NCBI GenBank assembly: GCA_016183805.1
Contig: JACPDX010000065.1
Location: 23,580 to 87,579, forward strand
Direction of reading: 5' to 3'
Origin: Bacteroidota bacterium
GTDB taxonomy: Bacteria > Bacteroidota > Bacteroidia > Flavobacteriales_E > Vicingaceae
DNA length: 64,000 nt
Shown here: in pieces, positions 25,724 to 33,371 of the stretch
Position numbering within the stretch: the first letter of the stretch is position 1
Layout: every line of letters begins with the position of its first letter
Notes under the pieces: generated by a model
The model's input: only the letters and a program-made list of their open reading frames with translations
Told to the model about the DNA's origin: nothing
The model's database searches: none
Program-made: the position numbers and the translations under genes

Positions 25724-27398
25724 AAAACACTCCATATTTATACGCATGTTTGCTACATTTTTATTAGCAAGCACTTCTTCGTTTGCTCAAAAACTGGATA
25801 CTACAACTATTGTAACCATTAAACCTTACGACCCGGTTTTGTCTGATGCTTTTAAAATTAAAGAACATCCAAGCATACAAGATACCGATAAAGTAATTCC
25901 TAAACTATCCTATACTTTTATCAACAAACAAGTTCCTGTCGATTTTCAGGTGGAAAACATACTACCAGCAAAAATTAAAGGAGAACCTTTGGTAAAATTG
26001 TATCGAGGTTATGCAAAAGTTGGTTTTGGCTCTCAAACTACACCTTTGGCAGAATTGTATTTTAATTCGCAACGTTCAAAAAATTATTCATACGGATTTT
26101 TTGGAAAACATCAAAGTTCAACCGGTATAAAAAACATTGATTATAGTGGCTACAGCGATAATCATTTAAGTTTATTTGGCAAACGATTTTTAAAAGATTT
26201 TACCCTTTCAACCAAACTAAATTTCGATAGAAACGTGGTACATTATTATGGTTTTCCGGAGCAAGTTCAACCCGAAATTACCAACGAAAAAGCATTGCGT
26301 CAACGTTTAACCAAATTTGGTGCAAATGCTGCATTTACCCGAAACTTTACCGATTCGGCTCAATTCGATTATAATGTAGATGTTAATTATCATCATATTT
26401 TTGATATTAATAATGCCGAAGAAAATAACTTGCGTGTGGATGGTAGTTTAAGCAAATACCACAAACGTGAATTGTACGCCATTGATGCTGAAGTAAATTA
26501 CAACAACCTCAACAATGTGGTTGATTTTGGAAACACCTTAATTGTTGGTTTACGCCCACACATCAGTACTACTGCTAAACACTGGCAATTTAAAGTTGGT
26601 TTAGGATTGTATATCAACCAATCCGATAGCGTTTCGAAATTCCATTTTTACCCCGAAGCCGAGTTTAAATTGAATGTAGTAGAAAACATTCTAATCCCTT
26701 ATGTGGGCATAAAAGGTGGTATTTTGGCAAACAACCTCAACTCGTATTTTTACGAAAACCCTTTTATCAACACCAAAACATTGGCGGTTGCCAACACCAA
26801 TCAAAAATACAACATTTACATTGGTATTAGAGGTAGTTTGAGCAAACACATCACCTTTAACACCAGCTTTAGCCGACAAAAATTAGAAACTCTACCGCTT
26901 TATACCAAAGACTTTAGTAATGTATTGGAAAACCAATTTACGGTGCTTTACGATACCGTTAGCTTAAACCAAATAAGTGGCGAATTGGCGTACCAAAAGC
27001 TGGAAAAATTTAAACTACTGTTACGAGGCGATTATTTTGGTTACGACCCTAAAAACGAGCTGAAAGCATGGCACAAACCCGACATGAAAATTTCGCTTTC
27101 CGGAATTTATGATTTGGGCGATAAAATAATTGTTCGTGCCGATTTCTTTTTCATCAGCAAACAATACGCAAAAGCATTTAAAACCGTTACCGATGCAAGT
27201 GGCGTGATAGTTACCACCGAAGAAGCAAAAGAACTAAAAGGTGTTTTTGATGCCAACCTTGGTTTGGAATACCGCTACACCAAAAAGCTTTCTGCTTTTA
27301 TCAACTTCAACAACATTGGTGCAGTTCGTTACCAAAAATTCCAGGATTATCCAACCCAACGTTTTAATGTTTTGGGTGGGTTGACGTATTCTTTTTAA
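25710..27398 (+). CDS. Outer-membrane beta-barrel protein (TonB-receptor-like)
   Basis: 562 residues with a signal peptide ending SSFAQ. The mature protein is built of alternating amphipathic strands (YAKVGFGSQTTPLAELYFNSQ, LSLFGKRFLKDFTLSTKLNF, and so on) and ends in an aromatic-closed strand, FNVLGGLTYSF, the beta-barrel assembly signal. No plug domain or TonB box is evident, so it is a receptor-like barrel rather than a proven TonB receptor. It is translated from an ATG inside the 3' end of the TPR gene, so stoichiometric production with that periplasmic partner is likely. Substrate unknown. Confidence 0.78.
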   Translation: MKKNKKHSIFIRMFATFLLASTSSFAQKLDTTTIVTIKPYDPVLSDAFKIKEHPSIQDTDKVIPKLSYTFINKQVPVDFQVENILPAKIKGEPLVKLYRGYAKVGFGSQTTPLAELYFNSQRSKNYSYGFFGKHQSSTGIKNIDYSGYSDNHLSLFGKRFLKDFTLSTKLNFDRNVVHYYGFPEQVQPEITNEKALRQRLTKFGANAAFTRNFTDSAQFDYNVDVNYHHIFDINNAEENNLRVDGSLSKYHKRELYAIDAEVNYNNLNNVVDFGNTLIVGLRPHISTTAKHWQFKVGLGLYINQSDSVSKFHFYPEAEFKLNVVENILIPYVGIKGGILANNLNSYFYENPFINTKTLAVANTNQKYNIYIGIRGSLSKHITFNTSFSRQKLETLPLYTKDFSNVLENQFTVLYDTVSLNQISGELAYQKLEKFKLLLRGDYFGYDPKNELKAWHKPDMKISLSGIYDLGDKIIVRADFFFISKQYAKAFKTVTDASGVIVTTEEAKELKGVFDANLGLEYRYTKKLSAFINFNNIGAVRYQKFQDYPTQRFNVLGGLTYSF

Positions 27399-27463
27399 AG
27401 TTTCCAACTAAAAGTAAAATTTAGTATTTTTAAGCCTAACTATTTTATAGTTTTTTTCCATGA

Positions 27464-27592
27464 AAAATAAAATCTCAATTAAATTACAACTATTGGAAAG
27501 TGTTAAAACATAGACTAAATAAAGAAGGTAGTCAGTTGGTTACAAATTGTAACCAACTGAAAAATAAAATACTTGAGAATATTGAAAAGTAA
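27464..27592 (+). pseudogene. Fragment of a Bro-N (phage-antirepressor-like) gene
   Basis: This frame reads N-Y-W-K-V-L-K-H-R-L-N-K-E-G-S-Q-L-V-T-N then CNQLK. That is the conserved central part of Bro-N/DinD-type proteins, after which it leaves the family (KNKILENIEK, stop). There is no start codon and no N-terminal half. It looks like a decayed remnant at the left edge of the accessory island. Confidence 0.6.
27533..27559. repeat. 27-nt perfect palindrome
   Basis: Arms CAGTTGGTTACAA and TTGTAACCAACTG surround a single A. It lies within the Bro-N remnant (its SQLVTNCNQL codons) and 135 nt after the barrel gene's stop, so it could also serve as a terminator-like hairpin, though no T tract follows. 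Confidence 0.7.
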
Positions 27593-27606
27593 AAATAGTA
27601 GGATGA

Positions 27607-27813
27607 AAAAACAATCTGAAAGTGGAAGAAAGTGAGTTATCCCAAAATATGGGACAACTGAAAATGCATTCAGAAGATGAAAAATATTATAACACAGATG
27701 TCGCTGATACCGAGCAACTGTTTCGTTTAATTCAATCGGTGCCATCGCCAAAAGCTGAACCATTTAAACTTTGGATAGCACAAGTAGGTCTTGTATTTTT
27801 AAATTATAATTAA
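27607..27813 (+). pseudogene. Second Bro-N gene fragment
   Basis: The frame encodes ESELSQNMGQLKM, then KYYNTDVADTEQLFRLIQ and SVPSPKAEPFKLWIAQVG. This is the most conserved Bro-N segment, but it lacks the beginning and ends in an unrelated LVFLNYN tail. A GTG at 27622 could start a 63-residue peptide, but the family protein is several times longer. It covers partly the same region as the previous fragment, so two different Bro-N genes decayed here. Confidence 0.65.
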
Positions 27814-27928
27814 GGCTTGTGTTTTGGAAACATCAATAATCAACATGCTAATCAACAATACTTTGCCAATTTATTAACGCCTGAAGAAACAATAATCAAA
27901 CCTTTTATTAACTGACAGTAATATTTAT

Positions 27929-27959
27929 TTGGTTTATTCGAAAACTTGTTTTATCTTTG
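27929..27959 (+). promoter_or_regulatory. Promoter of the retron RNA/operon
   Basis: TTG (27929-27931), 20 nt, then TATCTTTG (27952-27959) is a full match to the Bacteroidota sigma-ABfr consensus (TTG-N19-21-TAnnTTTG). Transcription would begin near 27965, about 25 nt before the a1 repeat of the candidate msr-msd RNA. Confidence 0.65.
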
Positions 27960-27990
27960 TCGGAGATTAGTTCTTTGAAAAGTGATTTGA

Positions 27991-28206
27991 TGTCTATTTG
28001 CTAAATGGAGTTCCTTTGACTGTCTGAAAAGACAACCTTAACGGGTAAACTAACAGCACACAATCATTATCTCCCTGACAGTCATAACCCAGACGAGTCT
28101 TGAAGATGATAATTGTTTAAGTTGTTATTATGCTATTTTATTTAATTAAGCAGGAATTTTAAGCGAGTGTATGAGAACATTGTTTTACGCATTTAGGAAA
28201 TAGACA
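27991..28206 (+). ncRNA. Candidate retron msr-msd RNA
   Basis: The 216-nt segment is bounded by a 17-nt inverted repeat: TGTCTATTTGCTAAATG (27991-28007) pairs with CATTTAGGAAATAGACA (28190-28206) with one G/G mismatch. This is the expected a1/a2 pairing of a retron. Inside is a tight msr-like hairpin TGTCT-GAAA-AGACA (28021-28034). A long msd-like hairpin follows, with ACAATCATTATCT (28060-28072) against AGATGATAATTGT (28104-28116). A canonical AGC branch site directly after a1 is not seen; G28008 or G28010 are candidates. No credible ORF covers the segment. It lies between a good promoter and a retron-type reverse transcriptase operon, which is where msr-msd is normally found. Confidence 0.72.
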
Positions 28207-28216
28207 CCTAGCTACA

Positions 28217-28286
28217 CATTTTTACTTTGACATTGTTGAAAAAAGCAGGACAACAATGTTGTTGTCTTTAAAAACAAGTAAAAATG
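28217..28286 (+). promoter_or_regulatory. Large inverted repeat enclosing the start codon of the 74-aa ORF
   Basis: CATTTTTACTT (28217-28227) is perfectly complementary to AAGTAAAAATG (28276-28286), whose last three bases are the ORF's ATG. Inside lies GACAACAA-TG-TTGTTGTC followed by TTTAAAA. The structure could terminate the upstream RNA, hide the start codon, or serve as operator for the HTH protein two genes on. Confidence 0.5.
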
Positions 28287-28508
28287 AGTAGATTAAAACA
28301 AAATCAAATCATTGATAGTGCAATACAAAGTGTTGCATCTATCACAGAGAGCCAGTGTTCTCTTTCGGAAAAGGACTTAATTGTCTTTAATGAAGCATTA
28401 GAAAGACTTCAATTCTTGAAGCGGAAAAAAGGTAAGACTAACGAGCAAATTTGTCAAGAAATTGCTAAAGTAGTTGAACTTCTTATTGAATTTTTCGCTA
28501 AAAACTAA
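28284..28508 (+). CDS. Small protein of unknown function in the retron operon
   Basis: A 74-residue, mostly helical, Lys/Glu-rich protein with no signal peptide, membrane segment or motif I recognise. The C-terminal half (QICQEIAKVVELLIEFFAKN) is amphipathic. It is the first coding gene after the candidate msr-msd RNA, same strand as the HTH and reverse transcriptase genes and 66 nt before the HTH ATG, so it is probably part of the retron. Its start codon sits in a long inverted repeat. It could be an effector, an accessory of msDNA formation, or a small regulator; the sequence does not decide. Confidence 0.6.
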   Translation: MSRLKQNQIIDSAIQSVASITESQCSLSEKDLIVFNEALERLQFLKRKKGKTNEQICQEIAKVVELLIEFFAKN

Positions 28509-28574
28509 AATTGATGAAACCAAGATGTAGAATTGAAAATCCGAACACTCCTTAAATTACTCCAACAACAAAAA

Positions 28575-28865
28575 ATGGATTTAGGCAACATAATAAAAAA
28601 CATTAGAAAGCAAAAAGGACAAACCCAAGGCGAGTTTGCCCTTTCTTGTGGTATTACTCAGACCTATTTATCGCAAATTGAAGGTAATTTGAAAGAACCA
28701 AATCTTTCTACATTAAAATCTATTAGCGAAAATTTAAATATCCCTTTACCAATTCTTTTCTTTCTATCAATGACAGAAGATGATGTTCAGCCGAATAAAA
28801 GGAAAGCATTTCAAATTGTAAGCCCTTCTGTAAAATCATTGGTAAATGAATTCTTCGCAGTTTAA
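28575..28865 (+). CDS. XRE/Cro-type HTH protein of the retron operon
   Basis: 96 residues from the ATG at 28575; an in-frame TTG at 28533 would add 14 residues of no domain value. The whole N-terminal two thirds is a Cro/CI helix-turn-helix: IIKNIRKQKGQTQGEFAL, SCGITQTYLSQIEGNLKEPN, LSTLKSISENLNIPLPILFF. The C-terminal tail (TEDDVQPNKRKAFQ...) is charged. The stop lies 20 nt inside the reverse transcriptase gene, so translation is coupled. Small HTH partners are known for some retron groups. It could bind the inverted repeat at 28217-28286, the msDNA, or both. Confidence 0.85.
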   Translation: MDLGNIIKNIRKQKGQTQGEFALSCGITQTYLSQIEGNLKEPNLSTLKSISENLNIPLPILFFLSMTEDDVQPNKRKAFQIVSPSVKSLVNEFFAV

Positions 28866-29706
28866 AATAAATGAATTTAAAAAATTCTGTGCAATCGTAT
28901 GTTTCAAACCAGACGAAGTAGAAAAAATTGCGAATAATTTAGAAAAATATTATAAAGAATGGATAGAGATAAAGCTTGATAAAAAAACAGGGCTTCCAAA
29001 GAAATACTTAGATGGAACTGTAAAGCAAAGAACTATAAGACCTTCTCAAAAGGAACTAAAATTAATTCAATCAAGAATAAAGAATAAAATATTAATTCCA
29101 ATTCAATTACCTAAAGTTGTTCATGGTGGCGTTAAAGGTTGTAGTAATATAACCAATGCAAAACCACATCAAGGTAATAAATATGTTTTCACGACAGACT
29201 TACAAGAATTTTATCCAAACATTTCCTCCCAAAGAGTTTATGACACTTTTTGCAGTTTGAAATTTTCGCCACATTTTTCACATTGGTTGACGAATTTGAC
29301 AACTTGGAAATACGAATTGCCACAGGGGACACCAACAAGCACACACATCGCCAATTTAGTTTTTTTGGAGGTCGACCTTTTATTTATAGCCCTTTGTAAC
29401 AAAAACAATATTACTTACACAAGGTATGTTGATGATTTAACTTTTTCATCTCAACAGGACTTCCAACATTTACTTTCAGGTATTCTTAAAATTGTCACTG
29501 AAAATAATTTCAAACTTAGTTACAGAAAGACTCAATACAAAGGAAAACAAACTATTACAGGAGTAAATGTTTTCTTAAATAAAATTGACGCACCAGACAA
29601 AATAATTGAAAAATCTAAAGTGGAAATAGCAGAGAAAAAAGAAATTAAATCTTATACGAACTATTTAAACAACATTAGAAAAACTAATAAAAACAAAAAA
29701 TATTAG
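28846..29706 (+). CDS. Retron-type reverse transcriptase
   Basis: 286 residues. Core polymerase motifs are in order: TTDLQEFYPNIS with the first metal Asp at ~118, QGTPTS at 160-165, and YVDD at 194-197 inside YTRYVDDLTFS. The retron marks are NAKPH at 104-108 (the NAxxH motif of region X) and ITG at 237-239 (the VTG triplet of region Y), which bind and recognise msr RNA. No maturase, endonuclease or integrase domain is attached, so it is not a group II intron or DGR enzyme. After ITG only 47 residues remain, a little short for the thumb. It would extend from a 2'-OH branch G in the msr to copy the msd. The ATG is inside the HTH gene. Confidence 0.88.
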   Translation: MNSSQFKINEFKKFCAIVCFKPDEVEKIANNLEKYYKEWIEIKLDKKTGLPKKYLDGTVKQRTIRPSQKELKLIQSRIKNKILIPIQLPKVVHGGVKGCSNITNAKPHQGNKYVFTTDLQEFYPNISSQRVYDTFCSLKFSPHFSHWLTNLTTWKYELPQGTPTSTHIANLVFLEVDLLFIALCNKNNITYTRYVDDLTFSSQQDFQHLLSGILKIVTENNFKLSYRKTQYKGKQTITGVNVFLNKIDAPDKIIEKSKVEIAEKKEIKSYTNYLNNIRKTNKNKKY

Positions 29707-29825
29707 TTATTATACTGTGATAACAAATTATTTGTTGGCAGCACTTTTTTAATCATTTTATACACATAAAAAGAACTTGTTAATTTTTTCAACATACTCC
29801 TCTAAAAAATAGTATCTTCGTAATA

Positions 29826-30869
29826 ATGGTGGAAACTGATAAAAATATATTTTCAAATTTTACTTTTATTGACCTATTTGCAGGTATTGGTGGATTTCAT
29901 CTTGCATTATCTACTTTAGGTGCAAAATGTGTGTTTGCTTCCGAATGGGATAAATATGCCGCCGAAACCTACCTAACAAATTTTCAGCTAAAGCCATTTG
30001 GAGATATTACTAAAATTGACGAAAAGGTTATTCCAAAACACGATATACTTTGTGGTGGGTTTCCTTGTCAATCATTCTCTATTGCTGGAAAACAAAAAGG
30101 TTTTGAAGATACAAGAGGAACCTTATTTTTTGATATTGCAAGAATTGTAAATCATCATAAACCAAAAATTTTATTTTTAGAGAATGTTAAAAATCTTGCA
30201 AAACACGATAATGGAAAAACGTTGCAAATTATTATTCAAACTCTCGAAAAATTAGATTACACCGTTTATACAAAAGTATTAAATGCAAGTAATTTTGGAC
30301 TACCTCAAAATAGAGAGCGAATATATATTGTCGCCTTCAACAAACAAATCGACTCCTCAACTTTTAAATTTCCAACCCCTTCAAATAACCCAGTTTGTTT
30401 GGAAAACATTTTAGAAAACAATCCAACAAATGCTAAAGTTATTGAGCGAACAGATATTGATATTTATAAAGATTACAATTGTTCTAACACCTTATTTGGA
30501 GAACTAGAACTCTTAAATAAACCCATACAGATTGGTAAAGTAAACAAAGGTGGTCAAGGTGAGCGAATTTATCATCCACTAGGTCATGCTATTACTCTTT
30601 CCGCTTACGGTGGTGGTGTTGGCTCAAAAACCGGGCTTTACTTAATTAATGGGAAAATAAGAAAACTATCGCCAAGAGAATGTGCAAGAGTTCAAGGTTT
30701 TCCTGATAGTTTTATTCTAAACAACGTTGATACACAATCCTATAAACAATTTGGAAATAGTGTATCAATAAATGTATTGCAACATATACTTTTTGAGATA
30801 ACTAATGTATTGTCAAACAATAAAATAGAACCTAAAAAAGAAAAAACAAAAGAATTAGTTTATGAATAA
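29826..30869 (+). CDS. C5-cytosine DNA methyltransferase, M.HhaI-like
   Basis: 347 residues. Motif I FIDLFAGIGGF (14-24) binds AdoMet, GGFPCQSFS places the catalytic Cys at 81 (the same number as in M.HhaI), then ENVKN, LPQNRERIY, and the target-recognition segment KGGQGERIY...LSAYGGGVGSKTG, closed by PRECARVQGFPDSF and QFGNSVSINVL. From memory, the segments before and after the recognition loop are strikingly close to M.HhaI, so GCGC is the likely target, modified at the inner cytosine. The next gene overlaps by 8 nt and resembles the GCGC enzyme HinP1I, which supports this. Confidence 0.93.
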   Translation: MVETDKNIFSNFTFIDLFAGIGGFHLALSTLGAKCVFASEWDKYAAETYLTNFQLKPFGDITKIDEKVIPKHDILCGGFPCQSFSIAGKQKGFEDTRGTLFFDIARIVNHHKPKILFLENVKNLAKHDNGKTLQIIIQTLEKLDYTVYTKVLNASNFGLPQNRERIYIVAFNKQIDSSTFKFPTPSNNPVCLENILENNPTNAKVIERTDIDIYKDYNCSNTLFGELELLNKPIQIGKVNKGGQGERIYHPLGHAITLSAYGGGVGSKTGLYLINGKIRKLSPRECARVQGFPDSFILNNVDTQSYKQFGNSVSINVLQHILFEITNVLSNNKIEPKKEKTKELVYE

Positions 30870-31611
30870 CAACCAATTGTTAGGTTCTCAAACAGCAAAG
30901 AACGGTTTTCTTAATGAAGATGATATTGTAATTAAATTCAATAATTGGGCTATAGATGAAGATGCAAAAAAATGGCTACTAATTATGCAATACAGCCTTG
31001 ATAACATTGAATATGTTCACGCTTTGAAATTAAATGGATTCAAAACAGATGTTCAAGTACAAGTAACAGTAAAGTTGAAAAATGCAATTGACGTTCAAAA
31101 TCTGCAAGTTAAATTAGTTAGCAATACCAAAGGATTTAATCAAATTGATAAACGATGGGTTGATAAATATGTAGAAATGTGGAATATTCCAACAGTTATT
31201 GTTTCCATCTTCAAACGATATACTGGAGAATTAAACCCAACGATAACTCATCCCAAAGACAAAAGAAGAATGTTTGCTGATGAATTTTCTGAAGTTGAAC
31301 AAACTCAAATTTTAAAATGGTTGAACCAAAATAAATCTTTGATAGTATCTGATATTTTAAAAGGTCGAGGACAATTTTCAGCAGAATGGATGCTTGTTGC
31401 TCAAAAAACTAAAACCAATTCGAGATGGATTTTAAAACCAATGAATTTTTGCCTAAACCATTTTGGAAATGGTGAAATAATTATTACAAAAAAGGGTAAT
31501 TTCAAAATTGGAAATATTGGAATGCAAAGAAAAGGTGGGGATGGAGGACGAAAAACAGCAAACATGTTACAGTTTAAAATAAATCCAGCAGAATTATTTG
31601 ATTGTGATTAA
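30862..31611 (+). CDS. Type II restriction endonuclease, R.HinP1I-like (GCGC)
   Basis: 249 residues, against 247 for HinP1I as I recall it. Matching blocks include LGSQTAKNGF, QVKLVSNTKGFNQIDK, KDKRRMF, ILKGRGQFSAEWMLVAQK and QRKGGDGGRKTANMLQFKI. The PD-(D/E)xK-variant active site reads D63 in KTDVQVQV and Q82-x-K84 in LQVKLVSN, exactly one residue off the HinP1I positions. It should cut G^CGC unmethylated DNA. Its start lies within the methyltransferase gene, so protective methylation and cleavage are co-expressed, with the methyltransferase first. Confidence 0.9.
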   Translation: MNNNQLLGSQTAKNGFLNEDDIVIKFNNWAIDEDAKKWLLIMQYSLDNIEYVHALKLNGFKTDVQVQVTVKLKNAIDVQNLQVKLVSNTKGFNQIDKRWVDKYVEMWNIPTVIVSIFKRYTGELNPTITHPKDKRRMFADEFSEVEQTQILKWLNQNKSLIVSDILKGRGQFSAEWMLVAQKTKTNSRWILKPMNFCLNHFGNGEIIITKKGNFKIGNIGMQRKGGDGGRKTANMLQFKINPAELFDCD

Positions 31612-31650
31612 TAAAAATGCACCATTATAAGAAATTTAAAAACCACATCA

Positions 31651-33357
31651 ATGCGTTGGGAAATAAAAGAAAAATCGAATGCTAAAGCCATAAAAAAACT
31701 TTCTGAAGAGTTAAACAACCTCAACGAATCGTTAACCAATATTTTATTGCAACGAGGAATAAAAACCCTAACCGATGCCAAACATTTTTTTAGACCCGAT
31801 TTAGCCCATACCCACGACCCTTTTTTGATGCAAGACATGGGAAAGGCTGTGGAGCGAATTGAAAAAGCAATCACCAACAACGAAAAAATTCTAATTTTTG
31901 GCGATTACGATGTGGATGGCACTACTTCTGTGGCATTGGTGTTTTCATACCTCAGCAATTTTTACAGCAATTTGGGGTATTACATTCCTGATAGGTATGC
32001 CGAAGGTTATGGGATTTCTTACCAAGGAATTGATTTTGCAGCAGAAAACAATTTTTCGCTGATTATTGCTTTAGATTGTGGTATAAAAGCCAACGAAAAA
32101 ATTGATTATGCCAACGAAAAAGGTGCCGATTTTATTATTTGCGACCACCACCAGCCGGGCAACGAAATCCCGAATGCCATTGCAGTTTTAGACCCCAAAC
32201 GAACGGATTGTAACTATCCTTACAAAGAACTTTCGGGATGTGGCGTAGGTTTTAAGTTAATGCAAGCTTGGAGTAAAAAAACTAAAAAAGACGAACAACT
32301 GTTGAACAGTTATTTAGATTTATTAGCCATCAGCATTTGTGCCGACATTGTTCCCATAACCGGTGAAAATAGAATTTACACGTACTTCGGTTTGCAAATT
32401 ATTAATACCAATCCACGACATGGTGTAAAAGCCATGATAAATGTTGCCGGCTTAAAAAAAGACAAAACACTTAATGTAATGGACGTGGTGTTTACCATTG
32501 CCCCACGAATTAATGCTGCCGGGCGATTAGAAAGCGGGAACAAAGCCGTTGAATTATTGGTCTCCGAAAATGAAGATGATGCCATCGATTTTGGTGCTTC
32601 CATCAACAATTTAAACACCGACAGAAAAGATTTAGATAAACAAATAACTATTGAGGCATTACAAATCATTGAAAACGACGCTCTTTTTGCTAAAAAAACA
32701 ACTACGGTAGTTTATAGCAAAGACTGGCACAAAGGCGTGGTAGGCATTGTGGCTTCCCGATTAATAGAGACCCATTATCGCCCAACGGTGGTTTTAACCG
32801 AATCGAATGGCAAAATTACAGGTTCGGCTCGTTCAGTAAAAGATTTTGATTTGTACAACGCCATTGATGCTTGTAGCGATTTATTGGAGCAATTTGGCGG
32901 TCATAAATATGCTGCCGGATTAACCTTAAAACCAGAAAATTTAGCCGCATTTTCTACTAAATTTAATGAAGTGGTTACTGCTCAAATAGAGGATTACATG
33001 TTGGTACCACAACTCACCATTGATGATGAATTGCCGTTATCGGAAATCAACCCAAAGTTTGTACGGGTGTTGAATCAATTTGGTCCTTTTGGCCCGGGTA
33101 ATATGCGACCGGTATTTGTGTCACATCAAGTTTTTTGCGAAGAAAATATTTGTAAAGTTGGCGAAAATCATCTAAAAATGAGTGTTTTTCAGGAGTCGAA
33201 TCCCAACCATAAATTAGCTTGTATCGGCTTCAATTTAGGAAATTACATGGATAAAATCGCTGCCGGAATTCCTTTCAGTATTGTTTACAATATTGAAGAA
33301 AATATTTGGAATAACACTACTACCATTCAGCTAAATATTAAGGATATTCGGGTTTAA
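31651..33357 (+). CDS. recJ: Single-stranded-DNA-specific exonuclease RecJ
   Basis: A 568-residue DHH phosphoesterase. Motif I is FGDYDVDGTTS (~residue 83-93). DCGIKANE, the DHH box FIICDHHQPG and the GCGVGFK segment follow, then the DHHA1 nucleic-acid domain with GSARSVKDFDLYNAI, QFGGHKYAAGL and the OB-fold end. It degrades 5' ends of single-stranded DNA in recombination and repair. It marks the right border of the accessory island and begins 39 nt after the restriction gene. It is the chromosomal core gene, so the retron and R-M genes were probably inserted upstream of it. Confidence 0.94.
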   Translation: MRWEIKEKSNAKAIKKLSEELNNLNESLTNILLQRGIKTLTDAKHFFRPDLAHTHDPFLMQDMGKAVERIEKAITNNEKILIFGDYDVDGTTSVALVFSYLSNFYSNLGYYIPDRYAEGYGISYQGIDFAAENNFSLIIALDCGIKANEKIDYANEKGADFIICDHHQPGNEIPNAIAVLDPKRTDCNYPYKELSGCGVGFKLMQAWSKKTKKDEQLLNSYLDLLAISICADIVPITGENRIYTYFGLQIINTNPRHGVKAMINVAGLKKDKTLNVMDVVFTIAPRINAAGRLESGNKAVELLVSENEDDAIDFGASINNLNTDRKDLDKQITIEALQIIENDALFAKKTTTVVYSKDWHKGVVGIVASRLIETHYRPTVVLTESNGKITGSARSVKDFDLYNAIDACSDLLEQFGGHKYAAGLTLKPENLAAFSTKFNEVVTAQIEDYMLVPQLTIDDELPLSEINPKFVRVLNQFGPFGPGNMRPVFVSHQVFCEENICKVGENHLKMSVFQESNPNHKLACIGFNLGNYMDKIAAGIPFSIVYNIEENIWNNTTTIQLNIKDIRV

Positions 33358-33371
33358 ATTCCCATCTCCAA

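Noticed and set aside
27814..27928. Possible further gene fragment (a frame reading NINNQHANQQYFANLLTPEE)
   Set aside because: Short, no start and no family recognised. I see nothing else supportable before the retron promoter.
28846..29706. Group II intron or diversity-generating reverse transcriptase
   Set aside because: No maturase or HNH domain, no variable/template repeat pair was noticed nearby, and NAxxH and VTG-type motifs point to a retron.
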